From positions 2,294,001-2,358,000 of the forward strand of contig NZ_CP054492.1 in the NCBI RefSeq assembly GCF_015265455.1: a DNA stretch of 64,000 bases, read 5' to 3'. Positions 24,447-32,824 of this stretch are shown here, piece by piece. Every line of letters starts with the position of its first letter. Position 1 is the stretch's first letter. The translations under genes and the position numbers were made by a program. The notes under the pieces are model-generated. The model saw only the letters and a program-made list of their open reading frames with translations. It ran no database searches and was not told where the DNA came from. The stretch is from Candidatus Sulfurimonas baltica (GTDB taxonomy: Bacteria; Campylobacterota; Campylobacteria; Campylobacterales; Sulfurimonadaceae).

Positions 24447-25177
24447 AAAAAAATTTGCAAAATCTTATACTAATATCTTTACTTCCTCTATTAATATTTT
24501 TTATTTATGATGCTAGAGAACCTCAAGAGTTGAATGCCGATGCAGCTAAAACAAAAATAGTTAAAAAAAAGATTGCTGCCAAAGAACAAGTAATTGAACA
24601 AACAGATGTTAAAAATAAAAAAGAGCTATTTCTAGACTTAATAGTACCTGCAGTGGACCTAGTCTATGACGAACTTGATTTACAATATAAAGAGACAATT
24701 AACCTGCTAGAAAATAACAGCTCAATAGAAAAAATTTTAGAGCTAAAACAGATATATAAGGTAACTAGTGATGAAGAGTTACTGATGGCTCTAAAACCGC
24801 ACCCTAAAAGCATTGCCATAAGCCAGGCTGCAATGGAGAGTGCTTGGATTACATCAAGATTTTACAGAGAGGCCAATAATTTATTTGGCGTTTGGTCATT
24901 TAACAAACATGAGCCTAGAATTGCAGCACTAGAAAAAAGAGGCGATAAAAAGGTTTGGCTTAAAAAATACTCAACTGTTGTGGACTCGGTGAGGGACTAC
25001 TACATAACATTAGCCCGCTCATCTGCTTTTAAAGAATTCAGAGAGTTAAAGATGAAAACCGACGACCCTTATAAGCTAGTCAAAGAACTTGATGAGTACT
25101 CAGAACTTGGTGACAAGTATCCGAAACAACTCTCTTCAATGATTAAATATAATAAATTTTACCTTTACGATGAATAA
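24443..25177 (+). CDS. Bax-like glucosaminidase-domain protein
   Basis: A 244-residue envelope protein with an N-terminal membrane segment (about 6-21) and a Lys-rich linker. The glucosaminidase (Bax/FlgJ-like) domain covers about 105-235: HPKSIAISQAAMESAWITSRFYREANNLFGVW contains the catalytic Glu of MESAW and the NxFG motif; later come YSTVVDSVRDYYITLARS and YSELGDKYPKQLSSMI. It probably cleaves peptidoglycan glycan strands in the periplasm. It is translationally coupled to the SPL gene by an ATGA overlap, an odd pairing of cytoplasmic radical SAM and wall enzyme. Confidence 0.8.
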   Translation: MKKNLQNLILISLLPLLIFFIYDAREPQELNADAAKTKIVKKKIAAKEQVIEQTDVKNKKELFLDLIVPAVDLVYDELDLQYKETINLLENNSSIEKILELKQIYKVTSDEELLMALKPHPKSIAISQAAMESAWITSRFYREANNLFGVWSFNKHEPRIAALEKRGDKKVWLKKYSTVVDSVRDYYITLARSSAFKEFRELKMKTDDPYKLVKELDEYSELGDKYPKQLSSMIKYNKFYLYDE

Positions 25178-25270
25178 ACAATTTCTATAACTTTTTATTA
25201 TGCCAAAAACTAAAGAATTAAAATTATCTACAATTAGACTTAGTTAAATAAACTTAAGAAAATAGTTATC

Positions 25271-25300
25271 TTAATATATCAATATATCTTGATATATTAA
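25271..25300 (+). promoter_or_regulatory. ArsR operator (perfect 12-bp inverted repeat)
   Basis: TTAATATATCAA (25271-25282) and TTGATATATTAA (25289-25300) form a perfect inverted repeat with a 6-bp spacer. The core ATCAA-N6-TTGAT has the layout typical of ArsR/SmtB sites. It overlaps the expected -35 region of the promoter with -10 at 25312-25317, so ArsR bound here would block transcription of its own operon until arsenite releases it. Confidence 0.75.
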
Positions 25301-25311
25301 TTAAAATTCGA

Positions 25312-25317
25312 TATACT
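25312..25317 (+). promoter_or_regulatory. ars operon promoter (-10 TATACT)
   Basis: GATATACTTTCACC follows the ArsR operator by 11 bp. A start near 25324 leaves a leader of about 24 nt containing AAAGGAAATTAAAACT, with a Shine-Dalgarno before the arsR ATG at 25347. Confidence 0.55.
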
Positions 25318-25346
25318 TTCACCGATTCAAAAAGGAAATTAAAACT

Positions 25347-25658
25347 ATGGATATATTTCTCAATACTATAAGCTCCATAAATGACAAAACCAGAGTTGAA
25401 ATTTTGCAATTTATAGCACAAAACGGTGAAGTGTGTGTTTGTGACATTGAAAACTCATTCAACATGATTCAATCTCGCATATCAAGACATCTAAAGATTT
25501 TAAAAGATGGTGGCTTTTTAAAAGTGGATAGGCGTGGAAGATGGGCATTTTACAGTATAAAAAGTCCAATGGATGAGTTTAGACAATCAATCTTAAAAGA
25601 GATTAGTTTTTCAGATATAGAAGTTCCTAAATTAAACAAAGGGTGTAAAAATGGATAA
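25347..25658 (+). CDS. arsR: ArsR/SmtB family repressor
   Basis: A 103-residue winged-helix repressor. The arsenite-binding motif EVCVCDIENSF gives Cys30 and Cys32 in the alpha-3 helix, the ArsR signature ELCVCDL in variant form. The recognition helix is MIQSRISRHLKILKDGGFL, the wing RRGRWAFYSI. It ends KLNKGCKNG. It overlaps arsC by 8 bp, and a perfect operator lies upstream. It should repress the operon and dissociate when As(III) binds the cysteines. Confidence 0.92.
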   Translation: MDIFLNTISSINDKTRVEILQFIAQNGEVCVCDIENSFNMIQSRISRHLKILKDGGFLKVDRRGRWAFYSIKSPMDEFRQSILKEISFSDIEVPKLNKGCKNG

Positions 25659-26055
25659 AAAAGTTCTTATATTGTGTACAGGAAATAGTTGTCGCTCTAT
25701 CATTGCAGAAGCTGTACTGAACAAATACCTTGATGGTGTTGAGGCATACAGTTCTGGTGTAAAAGCAAGCGGAAAAGTAAACCCAAATGCGAAAAAAGTC
25801 TTGCAAGAGGATGGCTCTTGGGATGATAAATACCACTCAAAAACTTTAGACAAAGTTCTACATGTAGATTTTGATTTAGTAGTGACTGTTTGCGATAATG
25901 CGATGGAGTCTTGTCCTGTGTTTCCAAAAAATACAAAAGTTATACATGTAGGTTACGAAGACCCAGATGGAAAAAACTACTCAGCATTTCTTAAAACTCT
26001 AAAACTAATAAAGATGGAATTAACTCCAATTGTTAGAATGGAACTTGGTCTGTAA
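25651..26055 (+). CDS. arsC: Arsenate reductase, low-molecular-weight phosphatase type
   Basis: A 134-residue LMW-PTPase fold enzyme. The P-loop is LCTGNSCRS with nucleophile Cys9, Cys14 and Arg15. Downstream Cys81 and Cys88 (VCDNAMESCPVF) complete the redox triad known in thioredoxin-coupled arsenate reductases (Cys10, Cys82 and Cys89 in the pI258 enzyme). As(V) is therefore expected to be reduced to As(III) with electrons from thioredoxin. The Asp loop is in HVGYEDPDG. It overlaps arsR by 8 bp and arsB by 1 bp, so all three are one transcript. Confidence 0.92.
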   Translation: MDKKVLILCTGNSCRSIIAEAVLNKYLDGVEAYSSGVKASGKVNPNAKKVLQEDGSWDDKYHSKTLDKVLHVDFDLVVTVCDNAMESCPVFPKNTKVIHVGYEDPDGKNYSAFLKTLKLIKMELTPIVRMELGL

Positions 26056-27308
26056 TGCTAGTCGCTTCTATAATATTTCTTATAACCCTGCTATTTGTAA
26101 TCTGGCAACCTCGTGGACTTCAGATTGGCACAACTGCTGTTATCGGCGCTGTTGTTGCACTCGTAGCTGGAGTTGTTAGCATTAGTGATGTTTGGATAGT
26201 TTATGACATTATTTGGGATGCTACTCTAGCTTTTATAGGGATTATAATTCTCTCAATGGTATTAGATGAGATAGGCTTTTTTGAGTGGGCTGCACTTAAG
26301 ATGGCTAAACTCTCAAATGGTAGTGGACACAAGATGTTCTTCTACTCTATCATCCTTGGTGCGATTGTTTCAGCACTGTTTGCAAACGATGGTGCGGCAC
26401 TTATTTTAACTCCTATTTTACTGGCTAAGATGAATATTTTAAGACTAAACACAAAAACGATCTTGGCCTTTTTACTTGCGGGCGGATTTATAAGTGATAG
26501 TGCATCTTTGCCTTTTGTATTTTCAAACCTGACAAATATCGTAACTGCTAACTACTTTAACATAGGGTTTGCCGAGTTTATCTCAAATATGATTCTTCCA
26601 TACTTTGTAAGTGTTATCGCTACAATGGCAGTTTTATGGGTAGTTTTACGCAAGGATATTCCACAAACTGTGGATATTCATCTTCTTAAAAATCCTGAAG
26701 ATGTTATAAAAAGTAAAGCACTGTTTAACTTCTCTTGGTTTTTCCTTGCAATACTGCTTGCGGGGTATTTCATAGGTGACGCATATAACATTCCGGTATC
26801 TGTTTTTGCTCTTGGCGGCGGCATAATATTTTTAGCAATTGCAAGTTTTGCAAAAACAGTAGAACCAAAGAAAATCATAAAAGAAGCACCTTGGCAGGTT
26901 GTTTGGTTTTCACTAGGTCTCTACATAGTTGTTTACGGACTTAAAAATGCAGGACTAACTGACTACATAACTGAAGTTTTAGTTTACCTCAACTCTCAAA
27001 GCGAAGTTGTTGCGGTTGTAGGAACTGGATTTTTAGCAGCATTTTTATCAGCGTTTATGAATAACATGCCCACTATTATGGTTATGGACATAGCACTGAC
27101 TGACATAGCAAACGAAGCTATGATTTATGCTAATATAGTAGGATGTAACTTAGGACCTAAAATGACACCGTTTGGCTCACTAGCAACTCTGCTTTGGCTT
27201 CATACACTAAGCAAAAAAGGTGTAAATATCAGTTTCTGGTCATACTCAAAATTTGGGCTGATTGTCACTCCTCCTGTTCTTTTAGTGGTTTTGCTTTCAC
27301 TTTCTTAG
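26055..27308 (+). CDS. arsB: Arsenite efflux transporter ArsB
   Basis: A 417-residue inner membrane protein with about 11-12 hydrophobic helices. Family features of ArsB in the ion transporter superfamily are WDATLAFIGIIILSMVLDEIGFFEW (about 57-80), ALFANDGAALILTPI (about 112-127), SDSASLPFVFSNLTNIVTANYF (about 156-177) and NMPTIMVMDIAL near 335. It would export As(III) by proton antiport. Its start codon overlaps the arsC stop. It ends 36 bp before the convergent small repeat-peptide gene, with one CTACATGTAG palindrome in between. Confidence 0.93.
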   Translation: MLVASIIFLITLLFVIWQPRGLQIGTTAVIGAVVALVAGVVSISDVWIVYDIIWDATLAFIGIIILSMVLDEIGFFEWAALKMAKLSNGSGHKMFFYSIILGAIVSALFANDGAALILTPILLAKMNILRLNTKTILAFLLAGGFISDSASLPFVFSNLTNIVTANYFNIGFAEFISNMILPYFVSVIATMAVLWVVLRKDIPQTVDIHLLKNPEDVIKSKALFNFSWFFLAILLAGYFIGDAYNIPVSVFALGGGIIFLAIASFAKTVEPKKIIKEAPWQVVWFSLGLYIVVYGLKNAGLTDYITEVLVYLNSQSEVVAVVGTGFLAAFLSAFMNNMPTIMVMDIALTDIANEAMIYANIVGCNLGPKMTPFGSLATLLWLHTLSKKGVNISFWSYSKFGLIVTPPVLLVVLLSLS

Positions 27309-27343
27309 ATAATCTACATGTAGGTTACCTAGGAACTGAATAT

Positions 27344-27565
27344 TTAGTTTACAATTCTAAGTTTTCTTGTTTTACTTCTTGAATCCCACTTCCATTTTTT
27401 TGATGGTTTTACAGATACAAATTGTTGTTTGTTGCTTTGATGTTCAAGTTTTCTTGTCTTGGTTTTTGAATCCCATTTCCAATTTTTTTCTACTAAAGTA
27501 TCACTTCCAAACAAACTAATACTTAAACCAACTATTGTAGTTAAAACGATTATCTTCTTCATCAA
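27344..27565 (-). CDS. Small secreted protein with duplicated WKWDS motif
   Basis: A 73-residue protein with a signal peptide (about 1-20; MMKKIIVLTTIVGLSISLFG). The mature 53 residues are very basic and contain two copies of a 13-residue unit: NWKWDSKTKTRKL and KWKWDSRSKTRKL, spaced about 27 residues apart. No Cys is present. I know no family with this unit. A ribosome-binding site (AAAGGAAT) lies before the start, and the frame and signal peptide argue it is real. Its place between arsB and a HipA-like gene gives no clear functional link. The cationic Trp-rich repeats could bind peptidoglycan, nucleic acid or membranes. Confidence 0.6.
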   Translation of the reverse strand: MMKKIIVLTTIVGLSISLFGSDTLVEKNWKWDSKTKTRKLEHQSNKQQFVSVKPSKKWKWDSRSKTRKLRIVN

Positions 27566-27694
27566 TTATTCCTTTAAATGTTAAGTGTAGATTTGTAAAA
27601 ACTCACTACTCAACATTATATAAAAAGAAATTATCATTTTGGTTAACACTAATTCCCTAACGTTCTAAAAAACTCCATATCTACATGTAGATTA

Positions 27695-29272
27695 TTATTT
27701 CTGCACCGCCAATAAACCACCGGCTACCTCAACCAACTCTAGCTCTTCTATAATTCCAAGTTTTTTTAGTCTAATTATTCTCTCTTGAAATATGTTCTTG
27801 ACTCTTGTTGAAAAGTCTATATTACTATTGGCTCTTGTTTTTTGCATAGGCAGTGGATGTTGTGTCTCAAACTCTTCTAGCATTTTTATATATTTGGGCA
27901 TTTTTTTTATAAATATTTCTGTTATCTCTCTTGCCTCTTTTTTGAATCGTAATTGCGATATGTTTAATATTTTAGCAAGTTTATAAAACTCATCCAGCTT
28001 CCAATTTTTTGGTTTTTTATATGGTGTTTTCATGCCCAGACCTAAGTCCCAACTATCTCCATTATAAATACCTACAGAGATAAGGTCATAAAGCGGAGTT
28101 AAAATATACTTTTTCATCCCAATCTCAAAAGCTCCAATATTTTTCAGATGCAAATCAGCATGTTTAATCAGATAACTATAATAATAAAACCTGATTGCCT
28201 CAAGCTTTGCTTCATTTGATGATAACTTTTTATTGAGAGCTTCAAACAGCTCTTCACTACTGCTCTTATACTTATCAGCACTCTTTACACCAAGTATCTG
28301 TGCAAAATCAACTTGATTATATTTTAGTCCGCCAATTCTATCAAATCGTTTTGTAATATAATGATAGTCTCTGTCCTTAGCTTTTATAATCCCGCTATAA
28401 GGAACATCAAAACCGAGTTCATTCTTGGCAAAGCTCATAAACAGGTGTTCATTTATCGCTATATATGGATAGTGTCGTTTCTTGCCATCCTCATCAACAT
28501 TAAAGTAGTTGCTTTTATTTTTGTTTCTAGGCTTTAGGATATACTCTGCACTATTAGACTCAACAATCACTTTTTTCTCAAAGTCTATATCAATATCAAC
28601 TTTAGTCTGATAACCGCTAAGGTCTGAATGTTCTGTGTTTGAAGTAGCATCCAATATATCATCGTCAATTTGAATATCAGCGACAATCAGATTAGGAAAC
28701 TTATTTTCAGACAATATTTTATTCTTAACACTTATCCAGTTTTCTCTTTTTCCATAATTGGGTTTATATTCAAATAATTTGTATTTTGGTATAAAATCTA
28801 AAGCACCATGTGCGTTTTTCAACCCCTCTAATACCCAAGCTATATCCTCTTTATCTCCAAGTAGTCTATCTCTTCTTTCATACTCAGGGATAAGGTTTTC
28901 AAAGTATGTAAAAAGTTCTGCTGAACTACTTATAACTCCTTTTTTAAGACCCTCTAACTCTTCACCTTTGTATTTATCGTCATATTCAAAAGTGTACTCT
29001 CCAGTACCATAGTGTAGCTCTCCAACCATGACGCCACTACTAAAAACAATTAACTTTTCTGATATATCATCAGTGTTAAAAACTCTTCTATAAATTCTAT
29101 TTTTTGTTGTGCCTAATGCTTCTATTAATTTAAGTTCTGTTAAACTTTTTAATGCACGTTGCGCTGTTCTCTTTTGGATAGACGTATCTTCTACTAGCTC
29201 ACTAATAGCTATTTCATTCTTTTTTGATATATAATCTAATATAATCTCTTCATTTTTATTTAGCTTTTTCAA
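27695..29272 (-). CDS. Winged-helix/HipA-like kinase fusion (YjjJ-type)
   Basis: A 525-residue protein. Residues 1-65 form a winged helix (IQKRTAQRALKSLTELKLIEALG). The rest is a HipA kinase fold: ATP-binding Lys247 in EYILKPRN, YITKRFDRIGG (306-315), catalytic HADLHLKN with Asp373, and metal-binding LTPLYDLIS with Asp396. HipA toxins phosphorylate glutamyl-tRNA synthetase or other targets. Here the DNA-binding part is fused rather than encoded by a separate hipB, as in YjjJ. Tandem repeats just upstream look like its own operators. No antitoxin gene is adjacent. Confidence 0.8.
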   Translation of the reverse strand: MKKLNKNEEIILDYISKKNEIAISELVEDTSIQKRTAQRALKSLTELKLIEALGTTKNRIYRRVFNTDDISEKLIVFSSGVMVGELHYGTGEYTFEYDDKYKGEELEGLKKGVISSSAELFTYFENLIPEYERRDRLLGDKEDIAWVLEGLKNAHGALDFIPKYKLFEYKPNYGKRENWISVKNKILSENKFPNLIVADIQIDDDILDATSNTEHSDLSGYQTKVDIDIDFEKKVIVESNSAEYILKPRNKNKSNYFNVDEDGKKRHYPYIAINEHLFMSFAKNELGFDVPYSGIIKAKDRDYHYITKRFDRIGGLKYNQVDFAQILGVKSADKYKSSSEELFEALNKKLSSNEAKLEAIRFYYYSYLIKHADLHLKNIGAFEIGMKKYILTPLYDLISVGIYNGDSWDLGLGMKTPYKKPKNWKLDEFYKLAKILNISQLRFKKEAREITEIFIKKMPKYIKMLEEFETQHPLPMQKTRANSNIDFSTRVKNIFQERIIRLKKLGIIEELELVEVAGGLLAVQK

Positions 29273-29285
29273 AGATACCCTTTCA

Positions 29286-29363
29286 TGACAGATAGTGACA
29301 AAATACTATTTTTTAATTTATTTTTAATATTATAGCATTATTGTGACAAATAGTGACAAAATA
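29286..29363 (-). promoter_or_regulatory. Tandem operator-like repeats upstream of the HipA gene
   Basis: TGACAGATAGTGACAAAATA (29286-29305) and a 19/20 identical copy (29344-29363) lie 14 and 72 bp upstream of the start codon, 58 bp apart. Each copy contains two TGACA half-units 10 bp apart, one helical turn, so four regularly phased sites face the promoter. This fits autorepression by the winged-helix domain; it is not proven. Confidence 0.6.
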
Positions 29364-29507
29364 TATATTTTTAAGATTATTTTTATTTAAATTATTTCTA
29401 ATGTATGTGATTAGAATTATATTCCAGATTCAATAATAATCTACATGAGGAAGTCCTCTTTGGTTGAGGGTGGGTTTTCTACATGTAGATATATCTTATA
29501 ACATCTA

Positions 29508-30956
29508 CTAAATCTCTAGTGTTCTGAAAAACTCCATCTCATGCTCTCTTAAAAAACGGATTGTATTGGTTGAGCCGGTGCCGCCCACAGGGTCTCCGGC
29601 AGTGAGTATATAGCTTTTTTTAAGGTCTAATATTTTATCGTCTAAACCTTTTTGCATAATATCTTTAATAGTTCTGCCTATTGATATATTTTCTACTGAA
29701 AAAGCAGGAATAATGCCCCAAGAGAGTGTAAGCTGCTGCCTAACTCTGTCATCGTGTGTCACAGCATAAATAGTTGATTTAGGTCTATATTTTGACAAAC
29801 TCCTTGCTGAACCACCTGTTGCAGTCACAGCAAATATAGCATCTACTTCTAAATCTTTTGCTAATTTTACAGCAGATTCATCTATGGCATTTGTAACATC
29901 ATCATGTTTTTGATTATATACTCTGTGATAAGCATAAGATTTTTCGGTCTCTCTGATTGTCTCAAACATTGTTCTTACTGCCAACACAGGATGATTCCCA
30001 ACTGCGCTCTCTTCTGAGAGCATTACTGCATCTGTTCCATCAAGAACTGCATTTGCAATGTCACTTATCTCCGCTCTTGTAGCTCTCTCGCTGTGTGTCA
30101 TTGAGAGTAACATCTGAGTAGCAGTTATAACCGGTTTTGCTGCTAAGTTTGCTTTGTGAATCAGCATTTTTTGAAGGTTAGGCACTTCATAAAAAGGAAC
30201 TTCTATACCTAAGTCACCGCGTGCAACCATTAAACCATCAGAAGCTTCGAGTATTGCATCAATATTTTTTATTGCATCAAACTTCTCTATTTTTGCTATA
30301 AGCATCTGATTGCCACCATGCTTTTTAACAATCTCTCTTGCGTTTATCATATCTATCGCATTTTGAACAAAGGAGATGGCCATAAAATCTACATCGTTTT
30401 TTACACCCCACTCAATGTCTGCTCTATCTTTTTTTGTTAGTATGTCTATTCCGAGTTCAGTATTTGGGAAATTAACACCTTTTTTTGACGAGAGAGTTCC
30501 ATTGTTTTCAACTATTACTTCAATATTTTCAGCACTACATGCAATAACTTTTGTTCTGATAATACCATCGTAAAGATAGATGTAATCCCCTACATGTAGC
30601 TGTGTTAAAATTTCAGGATAATTTATAGAGACTTCATATCTGCCAATGTCAATACATCTGCCAACAATGGTATCTTTATGAAAAATTATTGTGTTTCCCT
30701 CTTGAAGTTCAAAGTTGTCCTCAAGCTCTCCTATACGGATTTTTGGTCCGCTAATATCTTGAAGTACCCCTACAATCAGCCCTGTGCTTTGCATCACCTG
30801 TCTGATTTTATTTAAAACACCCAAATGGTACTCGTACGTCCCATGACTGAAATTTAATCTAAAAACATTTACACCTGCACGCACCAATGCTTCTATTTTT
30901 TCCAAACTGTCAGATGCCGGACCAACAGTAGCTAATATTTTAGTTCGTTTTTTCAC
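29508..30956 (-). CDS. pyk: Pyruvate kinase
   Basis: A 482-residue enzyme if started at the GTG at 30956, which AAGGAG precedes by 6-7 nt; the frame is open 14 codons further, but that stretch is hydrophobic and unlike the family. RTKILATVGPAS begins the barrel. Catalytic and metal residues lie in NVFRLNFSHG, LIAKIEKFDAIKN (active-site Lys), VARGDLGIEVPF and ITATQMLLSMTHS. A C-terminal domain holds VFAVTATGGSARSLSKYRP. It makes pyruvate and ATP from PEP. One palindrome CTACATGTAG lies inside (30590-30599). Confidence 0.95.
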   Translation of the reverse strand: MKKRTKILATVGPASDSLEKIEALVRAGVNVFRLNFSHGTYEYHLGVLNKIRQVMQSTGLIVGVLQDISGPKIRIGELEDNFELQEGNTIIFHKDTIVGRCIDIGRYEVSINYPEILTQLHVGDYIYLYDGIIRTKVIACSAENIEVIVENNGTLSSKKGVNFPNTELGIDILTKKDRADIEWGVKNDVDFMAISFVQNAIDMINAREIVKKHGGNQMLIAKIEKFDAIKNIDAILEASDGLMVARGDLGIEVPFYEVPNLQKMLIHKANLAAKPVITATQMLLSMTHSERATRAEISDIANAVLDGTDAVMLSEESAVGNHPVLAVRTMFETIRETEKSYAYHRVYNQKHDDVTNAIDESAVKLAKDLEVDAIFAVTATGGSARSLSKYRPKSTIYAVTHDDRVRQQLTLSWGIIPAFSVENISIGRTIKDIMQKGLDDKILDLKKSYILTAGDPVGGTGSTNTIRFLREHEMEFFRTLEI

Positions 30957-31006
30957 CAGAAACTCCTTATTTGCAAGCAATAATAGCACAAAATTCAATA
31001 AGAAGA

Positions 31007-31012
31007 TATAAT
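31007..31012 (+). promoter_or_regulatory. Candidate -10 (TATAAT) for cvfB
   Basis: GATATAATGTCA lies between the divergent pyk and cvfB genes, 33 bp before the ATG at 31045. A GACGGAAATACC ribosome-binding region follows. This likely drives the cvfB, 68-residue protein and acyltransferase genes. Confidence 0.5.
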
Positions 31013-31044
31013 GTCATACTTAATTTTAAAATGACGGAAATACC

Positions 31045-31893
31045 ATGAAACAAGACTACTTCCTAGAACTAGGAAAAATAAACACACTCGTAATCGACAG
31101 ACTTACAACACCTGGTGCATATATGATGGCACAAGATGGCAACGATGTCCTACTCCCTGGACCATACTTAACAAACGACATGAAAGAGGGCGACCTTCTT
31201 GAGGTTTTTATTTATAATGACTCAGAAGATAGGCTAGTATGCACAACACTTACCCCAATAGCTAAACTAGATGAATTTGCTTTTTTTGAGTGCGTGGATG
31301 TAGCTCCTTTTGGTGCATTTATGAACTGGGGTCTGAGTAAAGATTTACTTGTTCCGAATATGTTTCAAAAAACTCCTTTTAAAGTTGGAGACAGAAGATA
31401 CTTAAGAGTTGTTTATGATGAGAGAACTCACCGTTTAGTTGGAACTGAAAAACTAGGTGACTTTTTTGAGCGAAGAGTAAAAGGTATAAAGCCTAATCAA
31501 GAAGTAAAAATTTCTGTTATCTCTAAAACACCACTTGGATTTAAGTGTATTGTTGAAGGTAAGTATGAAGGTTTGATTTATCACACTGATGTATTTGAAG
31601 ATATTAAACTCGGTCACGAAGGGACGGCTTTTGTAAAGACAATTAGAGGAGATGGAAACATTGACCTTAACCTTCGTAAGCCTGGAGCAAAACAAAGTGG
31701 TGGTTCTTCAGATAAAGTTTTAGCACTTATTAAAGAGAACAACGGGAGTATGCCTTACAACTATAAAAGTGATGCAGATCTTATCAAAAGTATTTTTGGC
31801 TTAAGTAAAAAAGATTTTAAACGCTCGCTTACAACACTAGTTGATGCTGGTAAAATAGAGGTAAAAGATACCGGGATATACCTAAAGGACTAA
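31045..31893 (+). CDS. CvfB-like S1-domain RNA-binding protein
   Basis: A 282-residue cytoplasmic protein with the CvfB/YitL layout: three S1-like OB folds (about 5-65, 70-135 and 140-210; landmarks GAYMMAQDGNDVLLP, VAPFGAFMNWGLSKDLLVP, KTPLGFKCIVEGKYEGLIYHTDVF) and a C-terminal winged helix (about 220-280; NGSMPYNYKSDADLIKSIFGLSKKDFKRSLTTL). CvfB proteins bind RNA and modulate gene expression in Gram-positive bacteria. Target RNAs here are unknown. It is the first gene of a probable three-gene operon, with the next start 3 bp after its stop. Confidence 0.85.
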   Translation: MKQDYFLELGKINTLVIDRLTTPGAYMMAQDGNDVLLPGPYLTNDMKEGDLLEVFIYNDSEDRLVCTTLTPIAKLDEFAFFECVDVAPFGAFMNWGLSKDLLVPNMFQKTPFKVGDRRYLRVVYDERTHRLVGTEKLGDFFERRVKGIKPNQEVKISVISKTPLGFKCIVEGKYEGLIYHTDVFEDIKLGHEGTAFVKTIRGDGNIDLNLRKPGAKQSGGSSDKVLALIKENNGSMPYNYKSDADLIKSIFGLSKKDFKRSLTTLVDAGKIEVKDTGIYLKD

Positions 31894-31896
31894 GTA

Positions 31897-32103
31897 ATGG
31901 CAATAAAGAAAAAAAGCGTAGAACTCTCTGATAAAAATATAACTTTTAACATAGAAAATATCTCTTATAGAGTTATAAGGTTTTTACCGACAATTATGAT
32001 GGTAGACGTTATGGTTGTAGAAAACGGAGTAAAAGCGGGTATGCAAAGCCTCCCTTTTGCTCATATGCCAAGAGAGACAAAAAAAATAATTAAAGCTAAT
32101 TAG
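31897..32103 (+). CDS. Small conserved-looking protein of unknown function
   Basis: A 68-residue soluble protein, MAIKKKSVELSDKNITFNIENISYRVIRFL onward, with no Cys, signal peptide or membrane helix. It resembles a small beta-rich fold with a conserved-looking centre (VDVMVVENGVKAGMQSLPFAHMP). I recognise no family. It starts 3 bp after cvfB and ends 12 bp before the acyltransferase start, so it is surely translated within this operon. Confidence 0.6.
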   Translation: MAIKKKSVELSDKNITFNIENISYRVIRFLPTIMMVDVMVVENGVKAGMQSLPFAHMPRETKKIIKAN

Positions 32104-32115
32104 AGGAACGACCTT

Positions 32116-32805
32116 TTGACACTCAACCAAATAAAAATGGCAATATATTCAATAATTGTTACAAACTACTATGGTTTTAAACTTACAAAAATAGACAATT
32201 CTATAGATAGAAAAAAAACACGTATAGATTATGCAAATAAAATATTAGACAAGTTAAATATTAAAATAAAAGTTATAAATGAAGAGAAGATTCCTAAAGA
32301 CGGACAGTATCTTCTAACTTCAAACCATAGGACTATCATAGACCCTCTAATCGTTGAGCTCGCTACTAAAAACAGCACTATTTTTGGTCACTGGATAGCT
32401 AAAAAAGAGCTGTACAATTCAGTTTTTTTTGGTAAGTTTACCAGAAATGGTGGAACAATCCTGCTTGACCGAGAGGCCTCTCAAATGAGTGGTTTTTTCA
32501 AAGATATAAAAGCTTGTGTTAAAGATGGAAACTCTATTTATATTTTTCCTGAGGGGACTAGAAATAAAACAGATGCACCAATAGCAGAGTTTAAAGAGGG
32601 CGCTCAAATAATAGCAATCAAAAATAGACTCCCGATTCTCCCTGTTTTTATACGTACAAAAGCAAATGATATACTTATGGATGCTGTAAAAAATCCAAAA
32701 GAACAACGTACTATTGAGATAGAGATAGGTGATTTGATAGACTACAAAGATAGAACCTTGTCATTTGAAGAAGCTTATAAAAAACAGTTTAATATAGAGT
32801 CATAA
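32116..32805 (+). CDS. 1-acyl-glycerol-3-phosphate acyltransferase-like protein
   Basis: A 229-residue PlsC-family lysophospholipid acyltransferase. The catalytic block is SNHRTIIDPL (HxxxxD, about 73-82), followed by FTRNGGTILLDR (block II) and FPEGTRNKTD (block III, about 140-149), then LPILPVFI (block IV). The start is TTG at 32116, 9 nt after a GAGGA ribosome-binding site. No long membrane anchor is obvious beyond the weakly hydrophobic first 25 residues. It probably acylates lysophosphatidate at the inner membrane, though other acyl acceptors are possible. Confidence 0.88.
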   Translation: MTLNQIKMAIYSIIVTNYYGFKLTKIDNSIDRKKTRIDYANKILDKLNIKIKVINEEKIPKDGQYLLTSNHRTIIDPLIVELATKNSTIFGHWIAKKELYNSVFFGKFTRNGGTILLDREASQMSGFFKDIKACVKDGNSIYIFPEGTRNKTDAPIAEFKEGAQIIAIKNRLPILPVFIRTKANDILMDAVKNPKEQRTIEIEIGDLIDYKDRTLSFEEAYKKQFNIES

Positions 32806-32824
32806 ATATACCGCTAAGTTTTAT

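Noticed and set aside
30957-30998. N-terminal extension of pyruvate kinase from ATG 30998
   Set aside because: The extra 14 residues are hydrophobic and unlike the family. AAGGAG sits correctly before GTG 30956.
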